Below, one piece after another: positions 33,089-41,545 of a stretch of DNA of 64,000 nucleotides. Source of the DNA: JAWKUK01 sp964402175 (GTDB taxonomy: Bacteria; Planctomycetota; UBA1135; GCA-002686595); assembly GCA_964402175.1 (NCBI GenBank), contig CAYOBN010000015.1, forward strand, positions 16,138 through 80,137, written 5' to 3'. Below the pieces are notes generated by a model. It was not told the DNA's origin and made no database searches. It saw only the letters and a list, made by a program, of their open reading frames with translations. The position numbers were made by a program, and so were the translations under genes. The first letter of the stretch is position 1, and every line of letters begins with the position of its first letter.

Positions 33089-34488
33089 GCCACTCGCCTC
33101 TGTTTGCGGCTCCGTCGCTCCGGGCGCGGCACACCGAAGAGCGCGCACAGCGCGTGATCCAGCGATTCCTCCGGCGCGATGTCCGTCGGAATCAAGTGTA
33201 CGTCGCTCCGCGAAGCGGCTAGCTCTTCGTACGCGGTCACCTGCCGCGCGATCTCGTCGGAGGTCAGCTCACGCTTACGCGAGCGGATGATGGCGGGGTC
33301 GGCGGTGCAGACGAGGGTCACGTCTGGGCGCGGCACGAGCTTCCACAGCCAGCGAACGGGCGCGACGCCGTGTGCCATGCGGAAGCGCGCGGGATCGACG
33401 AGCCAGTCGTCCGCGTAGCGATCGAAGATGACCAGCGCGTTGCGCCTGAGGCGCGGTACGACGCGCAAGGGCCACCCGAGGACGTAGTCCAGCGTGTACC
33501 ACGCGGCCCGAGCGGTCGAGCCCAGTTTCCCGGAAGGCGCCGCCCGGTGCGGAGCCTTGCAGGTCTCCGCGTCGTAGGTCGCTCGGCCATGGACGACACG
33601 ATCGAGCTGCGGTAGGAGGCCCGGGCGCAGCTTGATCACGCCGGTGCCGGCGGCCCGGAAGACCCCACCGAGCTCGCGCGTGAGGGCCTCGATGAGCGTC
33701 GATTTGCCCGAACCGTCGGTGCCGAGCACCGCGACGGTCTTGCCGCGTGTGCGGAACAGCGGCCGCACACGGGTCGCGTAGCCGAGCGCGAAGACGTTCG
33801 TCAGCGCCGCGAGCGGTGAACGCGCGAGCCCCCGCACGATCGCCGCCATTCGAGCGCGGCGCGCCGCTCGAAAGAGCCCCGTCCGTGCACCCGAGCGCAG
33901 CGCCGCAGTCAGGGCTTCCGCGCTGCGTGTGCCGACGATCTTGCCCAGCATGCTGCGGGTCTCGGCCGGGCGCTGCTCGAAGACGGTCGCGAGTCGCGCG
34001 ACGTACTCATCGCGCACCGCTCCCGCCGAGAGATAGGGACCGCAGAAGTCGACGATCGCCGACACCACAGCTTCCGGACGCGCGTGACCGCGGCGCCGCG
34101 TACGGCCCTGCAGCAACTGCCGCGCGGAGAGATACGGCACGCCGTAACACGTCTCCGCAGTGTGCAGATCGAGCGAGACGATCCGATGGCGGCGAGCTTC
34201 GTCCACGGCATGGAGCTGGAACTGCCGCAAGCTGCCAGCCCGATACCGTGTGACGATGCGGGCGCCGTAGCGCGCGGCCGCGCGCTCGAGCAGCGCTTCG
34301 AAGCGGCGTGCATGGCGCGGCGAGCACGCGATGTCGAGGTCGCTGCCCTCGGGGAGCCGCGGGAGCTCGCGGTCGCCCCGCAGGACGACGCTCGGTACCT
34401 CGAAGCGATCGAGGGCGGCGAGGAGCCAGCGCACCGCGCGTTCGGTCGGGTGCAGCTGACGTGCGGCGTGGGAGGTGTCGCTGGGCAT
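33085..34488 (-). CDS. Nucleotidyltransferase/thymidylate-kinase-like fusion
   Basis: 467 aa from ATG 34488 (GTG 34521 would add 11). The N-terminal half has a nucleotidyltransferase-like motif, LPEGSDLDIACS, with the G-S-DxD pattern of minimal NTases. The C-terminal half has Walker A VLGTDGSGKSTLIEAL (about residue 254) and ALVIFDRYADDW, the DRY/DRF motif of thymidylate-kinase-type P-loop enzymes, plus a lid-like RKRELTSDE. It is the first gene of the polysaccharide operon. A true dTMP kinase role is unlikely given the context and fusion; it may phosphorylate or nucleotidylate a glycan precursor. Confidence 0.75.
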   Translation of the reverse strand: MPSDTSHAARQLHPTERAVRWLLAALDRFEVPSVVLRGDRELPRLPEGSDLDIACSPRHARRFEALLERAAARYGARIVTRYRAGSLRQFQLHAVDEARRHRIVSLDLHTAETCYGVPYLSARQLLQGRTRRRGHARPEAVVSAIVDFCGPYLSAGAVRDEYVARLATVFEQRPAETRSMLGKIVGTRSAEALTAALRSGARTGLFRAARRARMAAIVRGLARSPLAALTNVFALGYATRVRPLFRTRGKTVAVLGTDGSGKSTLIEALTRELGGVFRAAGTGVIKLRPGLLPQLDRVVHGRATYDAETCKAPHRAAPSGKLGSTARAAWYTLDYVLGWPLRVVPRLRRNALVIFDRYADDWLVDPARFRMAHGVAPVRWLWKLVPRPDVTLVCTADPAIIRSRKRELTSDEIARQVTAYEELAASRSDVHLIPTDIAPEESLDHALCALFGVPRPERRSRKQRRVA

Positions 34489-34832
34489 GGGCGCTCGGAG
34501 TGGGGCTGCTGCGGTGCGCACGCGACGCGCTCCGACCTGCCTCAGATCGGCGCTCGGGCGGCGCGGCTTGAGCCGGGCGAGGACGAAGCGCTCCGCCGGG
34601 GCGGTGCACTAGAGGTAGTTGTGCGGGTGCATCCATGCCACATCAGGTGGTGGTGCGGTGGCTCGCCATCCGAGAAAAAGGAGCCTCCCCCGAGCGGTCC
34701 GAGGTCCGCCCCGAGCCGGCCCTGATCGTTTCTTCAGGTGCCCCTGCATAAAGGCCGTCACAATGGCGGCGGTCGATGGCCGCGGGAGGGGCCTCGGATC
34801 GTTCGACCGCGCTCTCTCTCCGGGGTTACCCC
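34489..34832. other. Divergent intergenic region between polysaccharide operon and modular secreted protein
   Basis: About 340 bp between divergent starts; no gene recognised. On the plus strand TGCATAAAGG near 34744-34754 could be an extended -10 element for the downstream gene, about 80 bp before its start. AGAAAAAGG near 34671 is the most A-rich spot. Both assignments are weak. Confidence 0.35.
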
Positions 34833-37800
34833 ATGTCGACGCATCTCGTTGGACGGTCGGTCGGTGCGCGCGCCCGGCGTGCGACCGTCGCTCTTGTCGC
34901 CGCGCTCCTGTGTTGCTCCGCTGCCGTCGCGCAGACCCGCTCGGTCGGGTTCAGCGCGACGGGGTCGCGGACGGACGAGCGGAGCGGCGTGCACGTCGTA
35001 CCCGTCAGCCTCTCCGGGCCGGCTTCGGGGACCGTCACCGTCAGCGTGAGCGCCCGCGGCACCGCGACAGCAGGCGTCGATTACCGCCTCCTGACGCCGA
35101 GCCTCGTCTTCACACCGGGTGTGACTGCGCTCGACGTGCGCATCGAGCTCCTGCCCGACGCGCTCATCGAGGGCGTCGAGACGATCGGGCTCACGCTCGG
35201 GACTCCGACGGGGGGGACGCTCGGGGCCCAGAGCGCCCACACCGTGAGCGTGCTCGACGCGGCAGCCCCGGCGGGACCGAAGCCCGTGCCGCCAGCCCTG
35301 ACGGTCAGCACGGGGCAGATCTCGTTCCCGACCGTGATGGTGGGCGACGAGAGCGCGCCGCAGGTCATCGTCGTCAGCAACCCGCACAACGCGCCGCTCG
35401 GGTTCTCGGGGCTCGCGCCCAGCTCGGGTGCGACGGGCTCGTTCACGGTGGGCTTGCAGGGCGGCACCTTTCCCGTGACCCTCGCCCCTGGGCAAGCTGC
35501 GCTCGTCGAGCTGCGGTTCCGCCCCGCGGTCCCTGGGGCACAGGCGGCGACGTTCACGGTGCAGCAATCGTTCGGGGGCTTTCCGCCCGCGACGGTGAAC
35601 CTGAGCGGTATCGCGCTCGGGCCGGCCGGCAGCGAGGTTCGAATGAACCTCGGACCCGACGCCTTCGTCGATGGCGCCCTCCAATACTGGTCGTCAGAGT
35701 TCGGCGTGCTCGTCAGCGACGGGCTGCTCGTTCAGACAGGCGACGTGCTCGGAACGAGCGATGACCCGCTCTATCTGACCTCCCGCGTCGGCGGCTACAT
35801 GGTGCTGCGCCTGCCGTTGCCCAACGGCACCTACGACGTTTCGTTCCGCTCGTGGGAGCCAGAGCACAACGCCGTCGGCGCGCGGGTCTTCGACGTCGTG
35901 CTGGAGAACCAAGTGCGCTTCGATGACGTCGATGTGTTCGCGCTGGCGGGCCAACGGCGCGCTTGGCAGAGCCCGGTGCAGCGCGTGACAGTGCTCGATG
36001 GAGCGCTCGATGTGCGCTTCGAAGCCTCTGCGCGGCAGGCGCTCGTCAGCGCACTGGAGGTGGTCAGCGCGACCGATGTCGTCGCCGTTCCGACGCAGCT
36101 CGACTTCGACACCGTGGACCTGGGCTCGTACCGCGAGCTCGACCTGCGTATCGAGAACCGCAGCAGCGTCGCGACGCGCTTGACCGGCCTGCAGATCTTC
36201 GCCGGCGCGACGGGACCGGCGTCCGAGTTCAGCGTCGAGGTCGCCGGGCAGCTCTACGCGGGCGGCCCGAACACGTCGACGTACGGGCTCGATGTGCCCT
36301 TGGGTCCGGGCGCGAACGTGACCTTCCCCGTGCTCTTCACGCCCCTGGAGCACCGCGACAACGAGGCGCTCGTGCGCTTCCAGGTCGCGACCGGTGCGGA
36401 GTTGGACATCGAGCTGCTCGGCACCGGTGGCGCCGAGGCTGGCTGGGGCTTCTTGCACCCCGTGATCGAGCTGACTCCGACGCTGGTCGTCGACTACGAC
36501 GGCGATGGCAGCGAGCTGGTCGAGCTGGACGCGACGCAGTCCCACACCCACGAACCCGGTCAGTTCCTCACCGCTTTCGAGTGGCGGCGTTACACCCAGC
36601 CGATCGCGACGCAGCCGATCACGCTCGCTGCGATGCCGCTCGGTCTGTCGGTGATCGAGCTCACGATCGAGGACAGCAACTCGCCGCCGAACAGCGCGAC
36701 CGCGCGCGCGCCGCTCTTCGTCTATCCCGCGAGCAATGTGCCCGGGATCCTCGCGCAGTACTACGACGGTTCGGTGGTCGGCGAGGTGACCTTGCTCGAC
36801 AACGTGCCGGCGCGGCCGGACTTCGTCGAGCGTCAGATCGCCCTGCGGACGGCGTTGGCGGGCGCGACGATCGGCGGCTCGCCCTTTGCCGCGGATGTGA
36901 TGGTGCGCTGGACGGCGAACTTCGCGTTGGCGGCGCCGACGACGGTGACCTTCGTCGTCGCGGGCGGCACCGGGCGGCGGATCTTCGTCAACGGCCAGCC
37001 CGCGGTGCCGAACCTCAGCTTGCCGGCAGGGTTGCACTCCCTCGACGTGCGCTTCGCGGTCAACTCCCTGGTCGATCTGCCGATCTCGGTGGTCGCGACC
37101 TCGGCGGGTGCGCCGATTCAAGGTTTCGAGTCGCGCCTGACCCACGCAGAGGGCCAGCTCCCGCCCGTCATCCACACCCTCCCGGCGGTCGGACTCGATC
37201 TCGGGGGGAACGACATCGTCCTGACGGGCTTCGGCTTCTTCCCGCGGGGCCAGGTCACCGTCAACTGGGGCGGGACGGCGATCTCCGCCAACCAGTTCAC
37301 TTCGTACACGCCCGAGCGCCTCGAGTTCGTGTCGCCGCCAGGGACCGGTGTGATCCAGGTCTCCGTCACGACCCCGAACGGTACGAGCAACAGCCGGAGC
37401 TTCCAGTATTCACCCTCGGGCCCGGTCCCCGTTCGCTGGAACGTCCTGAACGACCGCGCCGTTTCGGTGACGTCACCTACGCGCGGGACCTTTGGTCCGG
37501 ACGGGCGACTCTGGGTGACGCTGCTCGATGGCTCGCTGCGCGCGGTCCGTTACGACGACAACTGGAACCCGATCAGCGTCCAGGCGTACCCCGGCGTCTC
37601 GGGCCTCACGAACAAGGACGTGCTCGGGATCACGTTCAATCCCTTCGAGCCGCACGACCCGCTCGATCCCACCTCGCCGCACGTCTACGTCGCGCATGGG
37701 CAGCACTTCCTGGGGCTGAACACGCCGCCGAACTCACCTTCGCCGTTCACGGGGCAGGTCTCACGCCTCGTCGGACCGAACTACGACGTCGCCGAGCCGA

Positions 37801-39809
37801 TCGTCGCGGGCCTGCCGACTTCGAACCACGACCACTCGGTCAACGGGATCGAGTTCGACGACAACGGCGATCTCTTGATCACCGTCGGCGCCAACACCAA
37901 TGCGGGGGTGGCGAGCGTCCCGATGGGTGGGCTGCCCGAATCGCCGTTCAGCGGCGCGGTCCTGAAAGCCCTGACATCGAAGCGCTTCTTCGACGGCAAC
38001 GTCGTGCTGCTCGATCGCAGCACGCAGCAGGTGATCACGGACCAGCGGCTCGGTGAGCAAGCGGTCGTGGCTCCGACGGTGGACGTCGAGGTCTTCGCGG
38101 CGGGTATGCGCAACCCGTTCGACCTCGTGCTGCACAGCAACGGTTACATCTACGCCACCGACAACGGGCCGAACGATCCCTACGGCCCTGGTTCGACCGG
38201 GCTCAACACGCAGTTCGGCGCGCCGGATCCGGACCACCCGGACGAGCTCCTCCTGCTCGAACGTGGCAACTACTACGGCCACCCGAACCGCGCCCGTGCG
38301 GTCGACGATCCGCGGCAGGCTGTGTACCGCGACGAGCTCGTGCCCTCGATCCCGCACGTCTTCACGCAGCGGATCGCGCACTTGCCGTCGTCGACCAACG
38401 GCATCGAGGAGTACCGCGCGACGACCTTCGGCGGTCAGCTCCGCGGCGACCTGTTCGTGATGGAGCTGGGTGTCGGCATCAAGCGCCATCGCTTGCAGCC
38501 CGACGGGCGTCGCACCTTGCAACCCAACGGCACGCCGTTCACGAACGTGATCAATGCTGGCCTCGACATCGCCATGGTGCCGGGCGGCGCGATCGCGACG
38601 GTCGATTACTACAGCGGTCAGGTGCGCATCCAGGCCCCGGATGACGTCGCCGCGGTCGGGTTGTCGCCGTACGACGTGTTCCCCGCGCGCGGTCCGAACG
38701 TCGCGGGTGTGCCCTTCGAGATCGGCGGGCGCGGCTTCGGCACGCTCGGCGCGACGTCCGTGTCCTTCCAAGGGGTGCCCGCGACGGTCACTGCGGTCAC
38801 GCCACAGCGCATTCGTGGCATCGTCCCCGCGCAGGCCCCTGGTTTCGTCGGCACGGTCGACATCACCGTCATGTCTGCGGGTCAGCAGGCGACGCTGACG
38901 GCGGCGTATCGCTACCTGCCTCCGCAGAGCGGCCTCGCGCGCGGGCGCTGGCGTAGCTTGCCTCTGCTGCCGTTCGCCGTCGGCGAGGTCGCGGTCGGCG
39001 AAGTCGCAGGACTGCTCTACGTCTTCGGCGAAGGGGATCCGCGCACGATGCGCTTCGATGCGCTCAACGGGACGTGGGACACGGCGGCGGCGCCGCGGCC
39101 GTACCCTGGCGGACACCACGCGTGCGAGACCCACGCGGGCCGGATCTACCTGTTCGGCGGCCTCGGCGGCGGCAGTGAGGGCCGCGTGCAGATCTTCGAC
39201 GTCGCGACGGGGATGTGGTCGCTCGGTGCGCCGATGCCCTACGCCGGTGGGTCCGTCGCTTCCGCGAAGATCGGCACCCGTGTCTACATCGCGGGTGGCA
39301 TCGTCGGCAGCGGCACCGTCGGCAACGTGGTGTCGTACGACCTCGTCGCGAACACCTGGACCTCGCACGGAGCGATGCCCGTGCCCGTGAACCACGCGGC
39401 GTCGGGCACCGATGGTGTGCGCTTCTTCGTCTTCGGTGGGCGGCAAGGCGGCAACGTGCCCCAGCCCGGCTTCACGACGGTGCAGGCCTTCGATCCCGTG
39501 GCGGGCACCTGGGTCACGAGCCAATCCGGAGCGCTGCGCGCCATGCCCCTGCCGCGCGGTGGCACGGGGAAAGCGGCCTGGTACCGCGGCGCGTTCTACG
39601 TGCTCGGCGGCGAGGACACGACCAACGTGTTCCGCGATGTCCAGGTCTACAACCCGACCACCAACTCGTGGGTGCAGGAGGCCCTGCTGCCCACTGCGCG
39701 CCACGGCGTCTTCCCCGTCGTGTTCGAGGACCGCCTCTTCGTCTTCGGCGGCGGAACGAACGCGGGCGCGAGCGCCTCGGCTGCGGCTGAGGTCTTCCAG
39801 CGGCCGTGA
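34833..39809 (+). CDS. Giant secreted modular protein: Calx-beta, malectin, PA14, TIG, glucose/sorbosone-dehydrogenase-like and Kelch parts
   Basis: 1658 aa from ATG 34833, with a signal peptide (1-34, ending SAAVAQ). Approximate domain order: Calx-beta (36-150, GTATAGVDYRL), an anchor-type ASPM/HYDIN-like Ig domain (160-265), malectin-like (270-415, YDVSFRSWEPEHN), a second Ig domain (418-535), a PKD-like stretch (540-640), PA14 (643-760, ILAQYYDG), TIG (785-865, ITGxGF-like VLTGFGFFPRG), a six-bladed glucose/sorbosone dehydrogenase-like propeller (870-1270, HDHSVNGIEFDDNGDLLITVG, AAGMRNPFDLV), a second TIG (1275-1370), and Kelch blades (1375-1655). It is probably exported or cell-surface bound and may recognise carbohydrate. 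No sorting tail was seen. Start 34776 in the same frame is possible. Confidence 0.85.
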   Translation: MSTHLVGRSVGARARRATVALVAALLCCSAAVAQTRSVGFSATGSRTDERSGVHVVPVSLSGPASGTVTVSVSARGTATAGVDYRLLTPSLVFTPGVTALDVRIELLPDALIEGVETIGLTLGTPTGGTLGAQSAHTVSVLDAAAPAGPKPVPPALTVSTGQISFPTVMVGDESAPQVIVVSNPHNAPLGFSGLAPSSGATGSFTVGLQGGTFPVTLAPGQAALVELRFRPAVPGAQAATFTVQQSFGGFPPATVNLSGIALGPAGSEVRMNLGPDAFVDGALQYWSSEFGVLVSDGLLVQTGDVLGTSDDPLYLTSRVGGYMVLRLPLPNGTYDVSFRSWEPEHNAVGARVFDVVLENQVRFDDVDVFALAGQRRAWQSPVQRVTVLDGALDVRFEASARQALVSALEVVSATDVVAVPTQLDFDTVDLGSYRELDLRIENRSSVATRLTGLQIFAGATGPASEFSVEVAGQLYAGGPNTSTYGLDVPLGPGANVTFPVLFTPLEHRDNEALVRFQVATGAELDIELLGTGGAEAGWGFLHPVIELTPTLVVDYDGDGSELVELDATQSHTHEPGQFLTAFEWRRYTQPIATQPITLAAMPLGLSVIELTIEDSNSPPNSATARAPLFVYPASNVPGILAQYYDGSVVGEVTLLDNVPARPDFVERQIALRTALAGATIGGSPFAADVMVRWTANFALAAPTTVTFVVAGGTGRRIFVNGQPAVPNLSLPAGLHSLDVRFAVNSLVDLPISVVATSAGAPIQGFESRLTHAEGQLPPVIHTLPAVGLDLGGNDIVLTGFGFFPRGQVTVNWGGTAISANQFTSYTPERLEFVSPPGTGVIQVSVTTPNGTSNSRSFQYSPSGPVPVRWNVLNDRAVSVTSPTRGTFGPDGRLWVTLLDGSLRAVRYDDNWNPISVQAYPGVSGLTNKDVLGITFNPFEPHDPLDPTSPHVYVAHGQHFLGLNTPPNSPSPFTGQVSRLVGPNYDVAEPIVAGLPTSNHDHSVNGIEFDDNGDLLITVGANTNAGVASVPMGGLPESPFSGAVLKALTSKRFFDGNVVLLDRSTQQVITDQRLGEQAVVAPTVDVEVFAAGMRNPFDLVLHSNGYIYATDNGPNDPYGPGSTGLNTQFGAPDPDHPDELLLLERGNYYGHPNRARAVDDPRQAVYRDELVPSIPHVFTQRIAHLPSSTNGIEEYRATTFGGQLRGDLFVMELGVGIKRHRLQPDGRRTLQPNGTPFTNVINAGLDIAMVPGGAIATVDYYSGQVRIQAPDDVAAVGLSPYDVFPARGPNVAGVPFEIGGRGFGTLGATSVSFQGVPATVTAVTPQRIRGIVPAQAPGFVGTVDITVMSAGQQATLTAAYRYLPPQSGLARGRWRSLPLLPFAVGEVAVGEVAGLLYVFGEGDPRTMRFDALNGTWDTAAAPRPYPGGHHACETHAGRIYLFGGLGGGSEGRVQIFDVATGMWSLGAPMPYAGGSVASAKIGTRVYIAGGIVGSGTVGNVVSYDLVANTWTSHGAMPVPVNHAASGTDGVRFFVFGGRQGGNVPQPGFTTVQAFDPVAGTWVTSQSGALRAMPLPRGGTGKAAWYRGAFYVLGGEDTTNVFRDVQVYNPTTNSWVQEALLPTARHGVFPVVFEDRLFVFGGGTNAGASASAAAEVFQRP

Positions 39810-39849
39810 GCCCACGGCGGGGTCCGTTCGAGGCCCCGCAGCACTCGGG

Positions 39850-39881
39850 CAGCGCCCTGGCGCCATGGCGCCGGGGCGCTG
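39850..39881 (+). terminator. Near-perfect 32-nt hairpin downstream of the modular protein
   Basis: CAGCGCCC...GGGGCGCTG with centre GGCGCCATGGCGCC forms a 32-nt inverted repeat with one mismatched pair, 40 bp after the stop at 39809. It lacks a T run, so it may be a Rho-assisted or bidirectional stop, or an mRNA 3' stabiliser. Confidence 0.55.
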
Positions 39882-39980
39882 TTGTCGGTGGGGACTCCAT
39901 TGCGCTCCTCCCGCTGGCGTGCTGCTGGCCCGCCTCTTTGGGCTAGCCTCTTTCGGGGGCTTTCGCTCGGCTTCGCTATA

Positions 39981-39996
39981 GCGTAGGATCCTACGC
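39981..39996. promoter_or_regulatory. Perfect palindrome, likely operator of the hydroxyproline operon
   Basis: GCGTAGGATCCTACGC is a perfect 16-bp palindrome ending one base before the GTG start at 39998 of an XRE-cupin regulator. It fits the dyad sites bound by HTH dimers. A TATAGC just upstream (39977-39982) could be a -10 box, which would put the transcription start inside the palindrome and give a near-leaderless message. Autoregulation is an inference. Confidence 0.6.
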
Positions 39997-39997
39997 C

Positions 39998-40564
39998 GTG
40001 ACCCCCGAACCCGATCTCGGCGCGACCCTGCGGCGGCGACGGCAGGCTCTAGGGCTCTCGCTCGAGAGCCTCGCCGAGGCGAGCGGCGTCAGCGCCGCGA
40101 TGCTCTCCGAGGTCGAACGCGGGGTGAAGAACCCGACCGTGCGCCTCGCGTACCAGATCGCGCGGGCGCTCGGGTGTTCTCTGACGGAGCTCCTCGAAGA
40201 CGGCAGCGCCCGGCCTCCCCAGGTCGTGCGAGCCGCGGCGCGGCCGACGCTCGTCGATCCCGAGACGGGGGTGACACGGCACTCTCTGTCGCCAGAGATG
40301 CAGCGGCGAGGCCTCGAGCTCGTCACCTATACGCTGCCGCCGCGGACCTCGGCGGGAGAGATGGCGGCGAATCGCCCCGGTCTTCTCGAGCACGTCAGCG
40401 TCTTGAGGGGCACGCTCCTGCTCTGCCTCGACGGCGTCGAGCACGAGCTCACGGAGGGCGACGGTGCCACGTACGACCCTGCGGTCACGGTCGAGTACCG
40501 CAATCCTCGCGCCCGACCGTGTTCGTTCGTCTTGCTGTCCGACTCCACCCGCGTCTTGCCCTGA
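39998..40564 (+). CDS. XRE-family regulator with C-terminal cupin
   Basis: 188 aa, GTG start. Residues about 8-62 form an HTH_3 domain (LRRRRQALGLSLESLAEASG, then SAAMLSEVERG, then PTVRLAYQIARAL). A cupin domain follows (about 110-185: HVSVLRGTLLLCLDGVEHELTEGDGATYD). This combination is common in regulators of amino-acid catabolism, where the cupin senses the substrate or an intermediate. It precedes the hydroxyproline genes by 3 bp, and a perfect palindrome precedes its own start. Confidence 0.87.
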   Translation: MTPEPDLGATLRRRRQALGLSLESLAEASGVSAAMLSEVERGVKNPTVRLAYQIARALGCSLTELLEDGSARPPQVVRAAARPTLVDPETGVTRHSLSPEMQRRGLELVTYTLPPRTSAGEMAANRPGLLEHVSVLRGTLLLCLDGVEHELTEGDGATYDPAVTVEYRNPRARPCSFVLLSDSTRVLP

Positions 40565-40567
40565 ACC

Positions 40568-41545
40568 ATGCAACACATTCGAGTCATCGACTCTCACACC
40601 GAGGGTGAGCCGACCCGCGTGGTCCTCGAAGGGGCGCCCGAACTCGGTACGGGCACCCTCGCGCAGCGTGCAGCGGTCCTGCGCGAGCGCTTCGACCATT
40701 TCCGCAGCGCGGTCTGCAACGAACCGCGCGGCTTCGACGCGCTCGTCGGCGCGCTCCTGCTGCCGCCGTCGCGCCCCGAAGCGGCGTGCGGGGTGATCTT
40801 CTTCAACAACGTCGGGCTCCTCGGGATGTGCGGCCACGGCACGATCGGCCTCGCCGAGTCGCTGCGGTTCCTCGGCCGGCTCGGGGTCGGCCGCCACCTC
40901 ATCGAGACCCCCGTCGGCGACGTCCATGTCACCCTCGGGGCTGACGGGCTCGTCTCCGTCGAGAACGTGGAGTCGTACCGCACCCTCGCGTCGGTCGCTC
41001 TGGACGTGCCCGGACGCGGCGAGGTGGTCGGCGACGTCGCCTGGGGCGGCAATTGGTTCTTCCTTGCGCACGAACACGGGCAGGCGCTGACCGCAGCGCG
41101 CATCCCCGCTCTGATCGACTTCGCGTGGGATGTACGCAAGCAGCTCGAGGCCTGCGGCATCACGGGCGACGATGGAAAGCCGATCGATCACATCGAGCTG
41201 TTCGGGCCGCCGACACGCCCTGACGCCCACGCGCGCAACTTCGTGTTGTGCCCAGGTCGCGAGTACGACCGCTCACCCTGCGGGACCGGTACGAGCGCCA
41301 AGCTCGCCTGCCTCGCCGCCGACGGCAAGCTCGCGGAGGGCGCTGTCTTCGGCCAGGAGAGCATCCTCGGCACGCTCTTCCGCGGCAGCTACGCGAGGGG
41401 CACCCGCGGCGTCCTGCCGACGGTCTCCGGGCGCGCTTGGGTCACCGCGGAGAGCCGGCTCGTGCTCGCACCCGACGACCCGTTCCGCGGCGGCATCCGC
41501 CTCGCCGAGCTCTCGGCCTGCGAGGAGGCGCGCACGGCCCCGTGA
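40568..41545 (+). CDS. 4-hydroxyproline 2-epimerase (proline racemase family)
   Basis: 325 aa. Two catalytic cysteines are present: C88 in LLGMCGHGTIG and C238 in RSPCGTGTSAK. This Cys-Cys pair indicates epimerase or racemase activity rather than the Cys/Thr dehydratase branch. Together with the downstream genes it most likely converts trans-4-hydroxy-L-proline to cis-4-hydroxy-D-proline. It begins 3 bp after the regulator and its stop overlaps the next start (GTGA). Confidence 0.92.
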   Translation: MQHIRVIDSHTEGEPTRVVLEGAPELGTGTLAQRAAVLRERFDHFRSAVCNEPRGFDALVGALLLPPSRPEAACGVIFFNNVGLLGMCGHGTIGLAESLRFLGRLGVGRHLIETPVGDVHVTLGADGLVSVENVESYRTLASVALDVPGRGEVVGDVAWGGNWFFLAHEHGQALTAARIPALIDFAWDVRKQLEACGITGDDGKPIDHIELFGPPTRPDAHARNFVLCPGREYDRSPCGTGTSAKLACLAADGKLAEGAVFGQESILGTLFRGSYARGTRGVLPTVSGRAWVTAESRLVLAPDDPFRGGIRLAELSACEEARTAP

